Below, piece by piece: positions 54,336 to 63,720 of a stretch of DNA of 64,000 bases. A model generated the notes under the pieces. It was given only the letters and a program-made list of their open reading frames with translations, was not told the origin of the DNA and did not search any database. The stretch spans positions 774,540 to 838,539 of the forward strand of contig NZ_LGLV01000004.1 in the NCBI RefSeq assembly GCF_001687365.1. The letters are read 5' to 3'. The translations under genes and the position numbers were made by a program. This stretch comes from Pararhizobium polonicum. GTDB lineage: Bacteria > Pseudomonadota > Alphaproteobacteria > Rhizobiales > Rhizobiaceae. Position 1 is the stretch's first letter, and each line of letters starts with the position of its first letter.

Positions 54336-54851
54336 GTGGCAATTTTCGGCAAGGTCAAGGTGGAGCATCAACATGAGCTCAGATTGGCCGTCATTTTCGG
54401 ATTGTTCTCGTTTCCGATCGGCTACCTTTTCGCATTGATGGTATCGTCAGGCTGGCTCGGCCCCCAAAGATTGGTTGAGCTGCTCACCGCAATTATATTG
54501 GGAACATTCGGCATTATCGTCGGCAGCATCGTAAGGGCTAGAATGGACCGCGCATCCGAAAAGCGCGCGCAACCAGCAAAACAAGCAGTCATCCACGGGA
54601 CGGGAACACTCCACATGGTAGGCGCGTCGGCGGAGATTGCATCGCATCCAGGACGGCGCAACGGTCAGGGCGGGCCGGGGTGGTCCGCTTCGAGACGACA
54701 CGTGGCCTCTGTACAACTCTCAAACACGAGCGGCCATTGCCCGCTGTTGTGCCGACATAGATGCACCCCGTTGCCGTGGATGTTTGATTGGAACCTAGTT
54801 CAACCGTTCTACCATGGAAGGAGCGACGGGCATGCCTGGACACCTCGATGA
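54336..54851 (+). CDS. Small hypothetical membrane protein (C-terminal part doubtful)
   Basis: The first 75 residues look real, with two transmembrane helices (LAVIFGLFSFPIGYLFALMV and ELLTAIILGTFGIIVGSIVR) flanked by polar ends. After about residue 90 the sequence becomes Arg/Pro/His-rich and runs into the methyltransferase start at 54832, so the natural 3' end has probably been lost and the frame reads through unrelated DNA. GGGGATAT precedes the start weakly. No family recognised. Confidence 0.4.
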   Translation: MAIFGKVKVEHQHELRLAVIFGLFSFPIGYLFALMVSSGWLGPQRLVELLTAIILGTFGIIVGSIVRARMDRASEKRAQPAKQAVIHGTGTLHMVGASAEIASHPGRRNGQGGPGWSASRRHVASVQLSNTSGHCPLLCRHRCTPLPWMFDWNLVQPFYHGRSDGHAWTPR

Positions 54852-55664
54852 TATCCGCAAACAGCAACGCGACACATGGGATCGTTTTTCCGCCGGCTGG
54901 AAGAAATGGGACGAGCTGGTTCTGGGCTGGCTTGCCCCGTTGGTGATGCAATGCTGCAGCTCGCGAACTTGCGCGAGCACTCGCATGTCCTTGACGTTGC
55001 CGCCGGCACTGGCGAACCTGGTCTCACTGCGGCAGCGATGGTGCCGCATGGAAGAGTGACGGTAACCGATCTCTCCAAGCGCATGCTGGCGGTAGCCGCT
55101 GAGAATGCGGCTCGCCGTGGCCTGTCAAATTTCGAAACCAAAGTGTGCGATGCGGGCGCGCTGCCATTTCCCGATGCACGTTTCGACAGCATTCTGTGCC
55201 GCTTCGGTTTCATGTTCTTTCCCGATATCGCAGTCGCCTCTCAAGAATTCGCGCGGGTGGCGAAGCCAGGTGCATGCATCTGCGCGGCGGTCTGGAGTGG
55301 GCCGGACAAAAACCCTTGGGCAACGACGATCACTCGTCATGTGGAGATGCCTGCGCCACCTCCCGGATCGCCTGGGCTCTTTCGCCGCGCCCCGTCTGGA
55401 TTGATGCGCAGCGCCTTCGAAGAAGCAGGTCTGAAAGACATAAGCGAGCAGGAAGTTTCATCCATCATGACCCACAAGTCACCGGAGAGATACTGGGATT
55501 TTATGACAGACATTGCAGCCCCCGTTGTGGCGGGACTTGCGAAAGCCGACATGGCGACGAAAGCGAGAATCCGCGAAGAGGTCCTGGTTTTGGCGCGACG
55601 GTCCCTTCAGGACGGACAGGTGCGGCTTCGTTCGACCGCATCTGTCATTGTTGGTACGCGATAG
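54832..55664 (+). pseudogene. SAM-dependent methyltransferase with a -1 frameshift
   Basis: ATG 54832 (GGAAGGAG upstream) gives HLDDIRKQQRDTWDRFSAGW and KKWDELVLGWLAP in one frame, then switches near 54936-54940 to a second frame, VGDAMLQLANLREHSHVLDV and AAGTGEPGLTAAAMVPHGRV, where AAGTGEPG is the SAM-binding motif I. It runs to a stop at 55664. Restoring one base near 54938 would give a normal class I methyltransferase of about 277 residues (UbiE-like). The start of the frame-2 segment lacks its own ribosome site. A sequencing error is the alternative. Confidence 0.8.
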
Positions 55665-55847
55665 ATTGTCGCTCGAGAGCTTTGGTGGATGGCTGCGGAG
55701 ATTTGGCCAGTTCGACCACGGCGATTTTGGACGCTATCGCCGGCAGTGCCGGACTCCAGAATTTCCGCTGCCTCGTCCGACCTGATCTCGCGATTCCGAT
55801 TCGGCTGTCTGCAACCTGTGTTGCATGGTGGTATCGGCTCGTGCCCC

Positions 55848-55937
55848 TCAAGGAACGGACGATCCAAGTCCGCGCAGCGTGGGCGCAATGTCGTCCCAAA
55901 GGGCGGCATCAATCATGAAACCGGGTAGAAGTACCAT
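55848..55937 (-). pseudogene. Alpha/beta-hydrolase 5' remnant
   Basis: Reading leftwards from ATG 55937 gives MVLLPGFMIDAALWDDIAPT, the typical first strand and oxyanion loop of a small alpha/beta hydrolase, before a stop at 55848-55850. No nucleophile motif follows in any frame downstream. Probably a truncated relic. Confidence 0.35.
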
Positions 55938-56375
55938 CGCTTGGCTCGCCTCCGCGCCGTCTGGTTAGCACTTCAACAGGCTATCAGCAAATCTCGCTAG
56001 GGTAGAAAGGGTTTCTTTGGCCAACGATGAGAGCTTCGCTTTTGGCTCGTTCCGGACGTGGCCACACTAGCGAAGCAGACGGACAAGCTTTCAGGAAGTT
56101 CAAAAGGTGGTGTGACGGACGGCAATGAAGGCGCGAAGCGGTAATGAATTCCGCTCTCCGGCCCGAAGCGGGAGGCCAGGGGAGTGCTGGATAGAGGCTT
56201 GAGGCGCAACATAAGAGAGATGGCGGTTCACTGTGTCGTCGGGGAAGACCTCCCGGCAATGAGCATCTGCGATGATCTGGACGCAATGCAGTTGCCCCGG
56301 AACCGTACAGGAACAGGCTTCTATGTGACGATCCAGAAACGCACCTGCTGGCCGGAAGGAAGATCGCCAGATGTG
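55938..56375. other. 438-bp stretch without a recognisable gene
   Basis: It lies between a hydrolase remnant and the stop of a GNAT gene. Short overlapping frames on both strands (for example 55984-56286 minus) have no motif or ribosome site. No RNA or repeat recognised. Confidence 0.35.
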
Positions 56376-57182
56376 CTACAGCTTGAAATTCTTCCGGTCG
56401 TACGCGTGCTGGAAGCCCATTTTCCTGAGGTTGTCATAGGAGATATTGGGTTTGTCAGTTGAAGGTACTTCTGTTTCGACGGCGAACGTCAAAACGCCTT
56501 GTGCGATACCGCAGTCGGTGCGAGCCTGGATGAGCGCCTTTTGAACGCCCCGGTTCCGAAACTCGGGGACTGTGGTACCGCCACCCAGCCACGCATATGA
56601 ACCCGAGACGTACATGGCCCCGGTGCCGATAGGCGTTTCATCATCAAGAGCGAAAAAACACGACCAGCCCTCTTTGCCCACAATGGTTGACCAGAGGGCG
56701 GCCAAGCTTGGCGGGAAGTTGAATCCCTTGCACATCATCGATCCGAAGAGCAGGGATTCGTCGCCTTGAACTCTTCGGGCAAGCACACTCACCGGCGCAT
56801 CGAGGTTGCTAAAAGGCGCGCTGCGGGTAAGCTTTGCCCATCCGGGACCGTGCTCAGGCAGACCCTTGGTCTGGATCCAGTTTCTCACCTCGTCCGAGAC
56901 AGCGTCCATATTCAATTGCAGGAAGCGGTTCCCCGCCCTTGCTCGCATCCATTTATATGCTTTGTCCAGATCTTCGACAGAGCCCAGCCCCAGAACACGA
57001 TTTAGGCCGATCGCTGGTGCGCTTGGCAACGAGATCGCGCATCCGCCGTTGATGACAAGGCATCCGAAATCCTCCTCAGCCCGGAGATGTTCGGGTGAAA
57101 GCCTGTGCAGGCTGACGAAGGCCGCGGCCTCAATGGCGTCTTCGTGCGTCGGGAAAATGCGTTCTGAAAACCGAGGATTCAA
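56376..57182 (-). CDS. GNAT-family N-acetyltransferase
   Basis: The C-terminal half has a clear GNAT core: CFFALDDETPIGTGAMYVSG, TTVPEFRNRGVQKALIQART (acetyl-CoA loop R-x-x-G-x-x) and NISYDNLRKMGFQHAYDRKN. The N-terminal half is unassigned. The start is uncertain: TTG at 57182 with AGGAA upstream avoids overlap with the gene ending at 57244 and yields 268 residues; longer frames overlap that gene. Together with the NTF2-like and pyridoxamine-oxidase-like genes it forms a minus-strand run. Confidence 0.7.
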   Translation of the reverse strand: MNPRFSERIFPTHEDAIEAAAFVSLHRLSPEHLRAEEDFGCLVINGGCAISLPSAPAIGLNRVLGLGSVEDLDKAYKWMRARAGNRFLQLNMDAVSDEVRNWIQTKGLPEHGPGWAKLTRSAPFSNLDAPVSVLARRVQGDESLLFGSMMCKGFNFPPSLAALWSTIVGKEGWSCFFALDDETPIGTGAMYVSGSYAWLGGGTTVPEFRNRGVQKALIQARTDCGIAQGVLTFAVETEVPSTDKPNISYDNLRKMGFQHAYDRKNFKL

Positions 57183-57243
57183 GACAGATTCCTGAGCCGC
57201 AGCCGTTGGCGGCAAAATACAAAGAGAGATTGGCTGGGTTCGA

Positions 57244-57717
57244 CTAAAAACCGAGTTCGCTGAGACTGGGATGATCATCTGGCCTGCGGCCAAGCGGCCA
57301 GCGGAAGCTGCGGTCGTCGGCCGGAATAGGCAGGTCGTTAATGCAGGCATAGCGCCTTCGCATCAGGCCACGATCATCGAACTCCCAGTTCTCGTTCCCG
57401 AACGATCGGAACCAGTTGCCACTGTCGTCATGCCACTCGTAGGCAAATCTGACGGCGATCCGATTGCCGCCAAAAGCCCACAGCTCCTTGATCAACCGGT
57501 AATCCAGCTCTCGCCGCCATTTTGCCGAAAGAAACGCAAGAATTGCTTCCCGCCCGGTCACAAATTCAGCACGGTTTCGCCACTGGCTGTCTGCGCTGTA
57601 AGCCAAAGCGACCCTGCCAGGGTCGCGGCTGTTCCAGCCGTCTTCGGCAAGTCTGACTTTCTCGGTTGCGCTCTCGAGTGTAAAAGGGGGAAGAGGTAAT
57701 CTTTCAGCTTCGATCAT
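57244..57717 (-). CDS. NTF2-like (SnoaL/DUF1348-type) protein
   Basis: The 157-residue protein shows [60 protein letters not shown] and the ending [20 protein letters not shown], typical of the DUF1348 nuclear-transport-factor-2-like family. The function of the family is unknown. Its start overlaps the stop of the preceding pyridoxamine-oxidase-like gene by four bases, so the two were translationally coupled. Confidence 0.82.
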   Translation of the reverse strand: MIEAERLPLPPFTLESATEKVRLAEDGWNSRDPGRVALAYSADSQWRNRAEFVTGREAILAFLSAKWRRELDYRLIKELWAFGGNRIAVRFAYEWHDDSGNWFRSFGNENWEFDDRGLMRRRYACINDLPIPADDRSFRWPLGRRPDDHPSLSELGF

Positions 57718-58336
57718 GGGTCATCGCTCTCCAGACGTGCGCGCAAGGTGGCGTTCTCGGTTTCCAGTCGCTGCAGCCGCTCACGAAGAGGAGCGACCGC
57801 CTGTTCGACCTGTTGCTCGGTGTAGCGCGGGATGATGTGCTGCGGGCAGTTCCAATCGAACGCCTCGAGCCGGAGCTTGAAGATCCGCTCCGCCCTTCCT
57901 TTGTACGTCGGGTCGGACACGAGTTCCGTGAGTTCCTGGTCAGCATCAAGCGCCAATCGTTCCACATAGGCATAGATTTTGAGCCAGGCCCGCCGCACAT
58001 AATCCATCAGAAACAGGCAGACCCGCTCGTTAGCAGCAAGATTGCCGGCGCTGATGTACTGACGGTTACCTCGGTAGTCGGCGAAAGCCATTGTTCGCGA
58101 ATCTATGACCTTGAGGAAGCTGACGTTCCCTCCACGATGCTGAACGTATGGCCAACCCGTTCGGAGACCGATGCCATGTAGAAGCTGTCACGTGAGGCAA
58201 TGAAGGCAATCTCGTCTTCGGTGAGGGTGTCTGAAGGGCGGCTGTCACGGCCCAGCCAAATCTGGTCCACGCCCATCTCCGCCTGAGCGGCTCTGACGCT
58301 AGGCGTCACGGCAACCTCAAGGAAATGATATGGCAT
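57714..58336 (-). pseudogene. Pyridoxamine 5'-phosphate oxidase-family protein with a -1 frameshift
   Basis: ATG 58336 (AAGGAG about seven bases upstream) starts PYHFLEVAVTPSVRAAQAEM and continues to SFYMASVSE. The correct continuation (GWPYVQHRGGNVSFLKVIDS, then RTMAFADYRGNRQYISAG) is in another frame, joined near 58160 by an apparent one-base deletion (GAACGGG for an expected GAAACGGG). The rest is intact to the stop at 57714 and includes a C-terminal coiled-coil-like tail. It is a flavin-binding split-barrel protein of unknown role. The stop overlaps the NTF2-like gene start. Confidence 0.82.
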
Positions 58337-58459
58337 GCCCAATCTCCTTGCTCAGTCAGGCTTGCATGGGCATCCCCCCGCGAGAGCCTGAATCTACTAT
58401 TTGGCCAGCCGAAGTCTGGGCTTGTCAATCTCTACCTTCAAAGCCGCCAAGTGCGGACG

Positions 58460-59443
58460 TCAGTCCTGCAAGGCCCAATCTGCGACCTCCCAACGCATCT
58501 GCCCGCGATCGGAGACGACACGGCCGAGCCCAGGAAACGGCATGTGCGTGGCGGCGATGAGCGCTCCCTCCGATGCGGCACGCGGAAAGAAGCGATCGCG
58601 CATGGCCTTCGCAGCGGTACGGTCCTGCTCGAACAGGAAAAACACGTCGGTCGCGGCCGGATGCACGACCGGGAAAATCATGTCTGAAACCATGATCAGG
58701 CTCTTGCCGCCGTCTTCAATCCGCACGCCGATATGGCCGGGTGTATGGCCGGTCAGATCGACAGTCGAAACGCCCGGCGCGATCTCCCGCTCTCCGTCGA
58801 TCGCCTGGAGTCTGGGATATAGCCGCACGACCTCCTCTGCCATTCTAAAGCTGGTCTGCAGAAAGTCAGGCGCTCCGTTGCGTTTGGCCGGATCGGTCCA
58901 ATGAGTGACGTCGCGACGGTCGATATAAAGCTCGGCTTCGGGGTATTGGTTCTTGCCTCCCAGAACCAGCCCGCCCATATGGTCCTGGTGCATGTGCGTC
59001 ACGATGACAGCGTCGATCTGAGCAGGCTTCAGACCGAGCGCAGCGAGTGCCTGAGGTAACTGTCCGGTCTGTCCGATCGAGCCGGCCGCACCAGCATCGA
59101 TCAGGATGCGGCGCTCGCCATCCTCGACGAGATATTGGTTGAAGAGGAACCGAACCCCACTCGGCCGGGCGGTAAACTGTGCGCTTGCCGCCGCTTCGAC
59201 CTCGGGCGCCGAGCGTCCCGGAAAATAGTCATAGGGCATGTCGGCGTACCCGTCCGTCAGAGCCGTCACGGTGAACCGTCCGAGGCGGATCTGTGCGAGC
59301 GGAGTCACCGCAGCAGGTGCGCTTGCAGCCTCCTGCGTCGCCCCATGGGCAGAGGAGGAACTTATTAGACCTCCGCCGAAGAGGCTCCCACCGATGAGGC
59401 CGATGGGCAGGGTGCCGAAGGCGCGACGTGAAAGTTGAGGCAT
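58460..59443 (-). CDS. Tat-exported MBL-fold metallohydrolase
   Basis: The 327-residue protein has a twin-arginine leader (MPQLSRRAFGTLPIGLIGGS) and metallo-beta-lactamase motifs VIVTHMHQDHMGGLVLGGKN (HxHxDH), LTGHTPGHIGVRIEDGG and DMIFPVVHPAATD with later ATHMPFPG. GGAGG lies seven bases before ATG 59443, preferred over 59566. Likely periplasmic; lactonase or other hydrolase, substrate unknown. It is divergent from the PAS histidine kinase gene, which may control it. Confidence 0.88.
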   Translation of the reverse strand: MPQLSRRAFGTLPIGLIGGSLFGGGLISSSSAHGATQEAASAPAAVTPLAQIRLGRFTVTALTDGYADMPYDYFPGRSAPEVEAAASAQFTARPSGVRFLFNQYLVEDGERRILIDAGAAGSIGQTGQLPQALAALGLKPAQIDAVIVTHMHQDHMGGLVLGGKNQYPEAELYIDRRDVTHWTDPAKRNGAPDFLQTSFRMAEEVVRLYPRLQAIDGEREIAPGVSTVDLTGHTPGHIGVRIEDGGKSLIMVSDMIFPVVHPAATDVFFLFEQDRTAAKAMRDRFFPRAASEGALIAATHMPFPGLGRVVSDRGQMRWEVADWALQD

Positions 59444-59630
59444 GCTTGTTCCTCCAGAACGATCGACGATGTTGGCGGCGGTGGCCAATGTGCAGGAATG
59501 GCTGCTGCAGTCGGAAAAAGCGCTTTGACCATGGCTGGGATAGACGATCCCTTTGGGTTCAACCACTTGCTTTCCTTATGAATAGGTCGGTTCAAGTCTG
59601 CTCTCAATTGCGATCTAGGTCACATAAAAC

Positions 59631-59666
59631 TAGACCAAGGCAGTACGAAAATAGACCTTCGTCTAT
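59631..59666. promoter_or_regulatory. Palindromic site and TAGACC repeats between divergent MBL hydrolase and kinase genes
   Basis: ATAGAC-CTTC-GTCTAT at 59651-59666 is a perfect 6-bp palindrome with a 4-bp spacer; another TAGACC occurs at 59631 and a TAGGTC at 59616-59621. They lie in the 304-bp divergent region 59444-59747, which otherwise shows nothing. The response regulator at 61630 is the natural candidate binder. Confidence 0.45.
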
Positions 59667-59747
59667 CAATCTCGCCTAACGCGGTGGCGCGAAACCGCGT
59701 AACCTGGAACAGGGCGGCTGCGCCGCATACACTGGTGGGGGACGACG

Positions 59748-61649
59748 TTGGACAAGCACGAGGAAACCGATGCGATCATTGATTTGATCCCGGCAATGGC
59801 ATGGTCGACTACATCTGACGGCATGCTCGACTTTGCCAGTCAGCACTTTCTCGAATATGTCGGCCTGCCGCTCGCAGAGATCGCCGGGGAGAATATCTAT
59901 CGGCTGTTCCATCCGGCCGACACCACCCGTCTGGCCTTCGAATGGCGCAGCATCATGGCTGCCAAGACGGGAAGGGAAGTCGAGGGTCGGCTCAGGCGTG
60001 CGGACGGCGAATACCGCTGGTGCTCCCTCCGGCAAAGACCTCGGCTGGATCCTGAGGGGAACGTCGCCAAATGGTACGGGGTCGTTCTCGATATAGAAGA
60101 TCGCAAACGCGCCGAAGATGCACTCAGGGAGACAAAGTCTGCGCTTGCGGCAAGCGAAGAGAACCTCAGCCTCATCATCAACTCGCTTCCGGTGCTCGTC
60201 TGGTCAGCGCGCACGGATGGAAGCGCCGATTTCGTCAACCAGAGTTGGCTGGACTATGCCGGGTTGCCTGCCGACCAGATCCTCGAATGGGGGTTTCTGG
60301 ATCTCTATCATCCCGACGATATTCCCGAGATGGTGGAAATCTGGAAGCGCGACCTCGAATATTCAGATCATACCCGGTTGAAAGGGCGCATTCGGGGTGC
60401 CGATGGGCAGTACCGCTGGTTCTATTTCTCTGGCCGAAAGCTGACGGATGCGAATGGCGTCGTGCGCTGGTTCGGTGTCAATATCGATATCGAAAATCTG
60501 CAGCGGGCCGAGATCGCCCTGAGAGAAAGTGAGGCGGCGCTGAGGGAGAGCGAACACAAGCTCAAGCTCATCATCAACACGATCCCCGCCATGGCTTGGT
60601 CATGCACGCCCGACGGGCAGCTCGAATACTGGAACCAGCATCTCACCAACTTTGTCGGACTGCCTTTCGAGGAGATTGTCGGCTTTGGCTTCTATCGCAT
60701 GTTTCATCCCGATGACGTTGACCGGATGCGTGAGAGTTGGGAACAGGTCGTTGCGACGAAGCAGCCTAATCCAGTGGACGCACGTATCAGACGATTCGAC
60801 GGCGAATACAGGTGGTTCAACCTGCAACAGAGTCCGCTTCTCGATCCGGAAGGGAATGTCGTGCGGTGGTACGGCGTCGTTGTCGATATCGAGGATCGCA
60901 AACAGGCGGAAGAATCTCTTCGCCAGAGCCAGAGTCACCTTGCGCATGTTACACGACTGACGACCATCGGCGAACTGGCGGTCTCCATAGCGCACGAGAT
61001 CAATCAGCCGCTCATGGCGATCGTGACGAATGCCGGAACCTGCCTTCGCTGGCTCAAGGATGGACATAGGGATCTGGAGCAGGCTCGCCTGGCCGCTGAA
61101 CGTGTCGTGCATGATGGGCATCGCGCTGGCGAGATCGTCGCCAGCATACGCGCGATGGCCCAGAGATCGCCGGTGCGGATGGAAAGGACCGACTTCAAAC
61201 AGGCGCTACATGATGTGCTTTTTCTTCTGCGGGAAGAGCTGCAATCGCGAGGCTTGCAGGTCGTCACGGACCTTATGCCAGAACCCGTCGATATCCTGGG
61301 TGACCGCACGCAGCTACAGCAGGTTCTTCTCAATCTGATCATGAACAGTGCTGAGGCAACACCTCGTGGTGCAGAAGCCCTCGTGACGGTCAGGTGCAGG
61401 CAAGTTCCAAAAGGCGAAGTCGAGGTCAGTGTTTCCGACACTGGCCAGGGGATACCGCCCGAACAGCTCGAGCGGGTGTTTGAGCCATTCTATACCACGA
61501 AGACCGACGGGATCGGGATGGGCCTTTCTATCTGCCGCTCCATCGTTGAAGCGCACGGGGGGCGCATCTGGGCAACAACCAACCACCCTCGCGGAAACTC
61601 ATTCACCTTCACGCTCTCGCAATTCAAGGATGCAGCCGTTGATCGATGA
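59748..61649 (+). CDS. Multi-PAS sensor histidine kinase
   Basis: The 633-residue soluble kinase has three PAS/PAC units (about residues 1-120, 140-265 and 270-395; each ends like EDRKRAEDAL or EDRKQAEESL). A HisKA domain with the phospho-acceptor His follows in GELAVSIAHEINQPLMAIVT, then a HATPase domain (QLQQVLLNLIMNSAEATPRG; VSDTGQGIPPEQLERVFEPF; TKTDGIGMGLSICRSIVEAH). There are no membrane helices. It resembles rhizobial FixL-type/PAS kinases but lacks a visible haem-PAS signature. The start is TTG with GGGGGAC upstream. It overlaps the response regulator gene by 20 bases. Confidence 0.92.
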   Translation: MDKHEETDAIIDLIPAMAWSTTSDGMLDFASQHFLEYVGLPLAEIAGENIYRLFHPADTTRLAFEWRSIMAAKTGREVEGRLRRADGEYRWCSLRQRPRLDPEGNVAKWYGVVLDIEDRKRAEDALRETKSALAASEENLSLIINSLPVLVWSARTDGSADFVNQSWLDYAGLPADQILEWGFLDLYHPDDIPEMVEIWKRDLEYSDHTRLKGRIRGADGQYRWFYFSGRKLTDANGVVRWFGVNIDIENLQRAEIALRESEAALRESEHKLKLIINTIPAMAWSCTPDGQLEYWNQHLTNFVGLPFEEIVGFGFYRMFHPDDVDRMRESWEQVVATKQPNPVDARIRRFDGEYRWFNLQQSPLLDPEGNVVRWYGVVVDIEDRKQAEESLRQSQSHLAHVTRLTTIGELAVSIAHEINQPLMAIVTNAGTCLRWLKDGHRDLEQARLAAERVVHDGHRAGEIVASIRAMAQRSPVRMERTDFKQALHDVLFLLREELQSRGLQVVTDLMPEPVDILGDRTQLQQVLLNLIMNSAEATPRGAEALVTVRCRQVPKGEVEVSVSDTGQGIPPEQLERVFEPFYTTKTDGIGMGLSICRSIVEAHGGRIWATTNHPRGNSFTFTLSQFKDAAVDR

Positions 61650-62259
61650 CAGGAAGAATAAGCAACCCACTGTCATCGTCATAGATGACGATCAAAGCGT
61701 GCGCGAAGCCCTGAAGGGCCTCTTCGAATCCGTCGGGCTCGCCGCTGAGGCACACGGCTCGGTTAAGGATTTCATAGCCGCAGACGATCCCGAAAAGGCC
61801 GGATGCATCGTCCTCGACATCCGCCTTCCCGGTCAAAGCGGACTGGAGTTTCAGGAGGCGTTGGCAAAGAGCGATCTTCCTCGGTCCGTCGTCTTGATCA
61901 GCGCCCATGTCGATGTGCCCATGGCAGTGCGGGCGATGAAGGCGGGGGCCATAGACGTTCTTAGTAAGCCGGTCCGTGAGCAGGATCTGCTAGACGCAGT
62001 CAACCGCGCAATCGCCAATGACACCGCTCGCCGAGATGAAAAAGCAGCGAAAGCTGCCACCCAAACAAGGTATATGACGCTGACTGAACGCGAGCGACAG
62101 ATTATGACATTGGTGATCGCCGGTAAACTGAACAAGCAGATTGCAGCAGAGCTGCAGCTTGCAGAGCCAACGGTGAAGCTACACAGAGGCCACATGATGC
62201 GAAAGATGAAGGCAACATCAGTCGCCCACCTTGTCAAAATCGCTGGTGGCCTGTTGTAG
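61630..62259 (+). CDS. FixJ/NarL-type response regulator
   Basis: The 209-residue protein has a receiver domain (TVIVIDDDQSVREALKGLFE; phospho-acceptor Asp in CIVLDIRLPGQSGLEFQEAL; Lys in VLSKPVREQDL) and a LuxR-type helix-turn-helix (LTERERQIMTLVIAGKLNKQ, then IAAELQLAEPTVKLHRGHMM). It overlaps the kinase gene, so the two form a coupled two-component pair. The probable target is the divergent MBL hydrolase and/or the pair itself. Confidence 0.93.
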   Translation: MQPLIDDRKNKQPTVIVIDDDQSVREALKGLFESVGLAAEAHGSVKDFIAADDPEKAGCIVLDIRLPGQSGLEFQEALAKSDLPRSVVLISAHVDVPMAVRAMKAGAIDVLSKPVREQDLLDAVNRAIANDTARRDEKAAKAATQTRYMTLTERERQIMTLVIAGKLNKQIAAELQLAEPTVKLHRGHMMRKMKATSVAHLVKIAGGLL

Positions 62260-62712
62260 GTGAAATCGATGGCCGCTGGCTCGCGAGATGTTGTCATTTT
62301 CGCGAGCGACTGCCGTATATATGATTTCCTTTGTCGCGAAGGCGACAGGGCTCCTTTTCCAAAACGATGTCTGCTTCCAGGCAGAGGCAACGACTTGCCT
62401 TATGACTGTTAAGGTTAAGGGTTTCGGGTGCCGTCAGGCGTACGAAAACCTCTCATGCAGGAACCCGCGGTCGGCGTTCTCTGAGCTATGGGGTTTTGTG
62501 TATCGGATCTTCCGGCGGACCGCCGATCGCAGCGGCGTTTGTTCGTCCCGGCGGGCCGAAATTGGTGTTTGCAAGCGTGATCGCCGAGATTTTCTTGGTG
62601 CTTGGGAGCGCGTTTGTCCGGCTTAAAGCCGTCGCCATTCGAACTGGCGCAGGTCCTCCCGTTGGCCGGCTCTGCTTTGAGCAAACCATATGAATGGATC
62701 TGCCATGCCGGG
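62260..62712. other. 453-bp gap, possible IS91 remnant flank
   Basis: No gene is supported between the response regulator and the chimeric integrase gene. Because the latter ends in IS91-type transposase sequence, the 62.4-62.7 kb portion may be the terminal non-coding part of that element, but I cannot identify its end sequence. Confidence 0.35.
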
Positions 62713-63603
62713 TCATAACGCGCTCTCCCGGTTCGTTGTCGCCATGTTTGGCGGTCCGCGTGGCTGATGCCAGCATTCGAACACCTTGATGACGATCATG
62801 CGTCCGCCGCAACATGGGCATGGCGGGCGGATCTCGATTGGCTCGTTGGCAGTGTTGTCGACAGGCGGCAGGGCAGCGTTCAGGAGCTCGCCGGCGCGGG
62901 TGATGCTAGTCTTTCGGGAACTGCTGGCGAGCTGGCCGTAATGCTGGACGCGGTGGAACCCGCGCGGGAGAACGTGGAGCAGGAAACGTCGAATGAACTC
63001 GTCGGGGGCAAGCGTCATGACCTGCTGCTTGTATTCGGCAGGGCTGAACCATGGGCGGTGAACAATCTTCCCCTGCGTCTTGTAGGGCGGCGACAGGTCG
63101 GGCAGGTGCTGGAGCCACTTATGGCGGATGGCGGTTTTCAAGACCTGTCGCAGCGTGCCCACCTCGTCATGCAAGGTGCTCCGTGCCGGAGCCTTACCCG
63201 TCGTGGAGGTGGCGATGCGGTGTACGCGATAATCCTGAACCGTGCCCGCATTGATTTCCGAGAGGCCCATCTTGCCGAAGAACGGCACCAGATGGAGCCG
63301 AAGGCGGATGCTGTGGCCCTCGACCCATTTGGGGCTACGCTCCCCCTCGGTGATGGCCGCATATTCCTGCTCGAACTTCTTTGCGGCTTCCGCAAAGGTC
63401 GTTTCGGTCTTCAAAATCCCCGCCGCCAGCTTACCGCGCAAGCCAAGTAACCAATCCTCCGCGAAGGCCTTGGCTTGCTCAAGGCCGGTTTCCTTGGTGC
63501 TCACACGATACTGGCGGCCCTTTAGGGACGTCGAGCAATGCCAGACGCGGCCCCCGCGCCGGTAGATTTGCACCAATCCTCCAAGGATTTCATGGCTTGG
63601 CAT
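62713..63603 (-). pseudogene. Chimeric gene: tyrosine-integrase N-terminus fused to IS91-transposase C-terminus
   Basis: Residues 1 to about 193 are a phage-type integrase arm and core-binding domain (STKETGLEQAKAFAEDWLLG; LHDEVGTLRQVLKTAIRHKW; GKIVHRPWFSPAEYKQ). At codon 193-194 (about 63024) the sequence changes without a frame break to TLAPDEFIRRFLLHVLPRGF and HRVQHYGQLASSSRK, followed by a CPCCGGRM zinc-knuckle, the C-terminal part of IS91-family Y2 transposases. All integrase catalytic residues (R-H-x-x-R...Y) are gone and the transposase catalytic tyrosines are absent too. It lies 168 bp from the tRNA-fMet 3' end, the expected place for the island integrase. Confidence 0.82.
63024..63026. 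other. Integrase / IS91 fusion junction
   Basis: On the minus strand integrase-like coding ending in EYKQ passes into IS91-like coding starting QVMTLAPDEF. The junction is placed by eye to within about two codons. It marks the insertion or one-ended transposition point of the IS91-type element. Confidence 0.6.
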
Positions 63604-63720
63604 GACGGCCTCCCACTTCGCTTATTGCTCGATATGGGAAGAGGGAATCACACCATCAAGCCTCCCGTCAAACGGGTGGGGCGTGTTTGTGCTGACTGTG
63701 TGCTAGGCGTAAAAACGACT

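Noticed and set aside
62767..63450. Plus-strand frame of 227 codons opposite the chimeric integrase
   Set aside because: No motif and no ribosome site; it mirrors the minus-strand integrase/IS91 frame.
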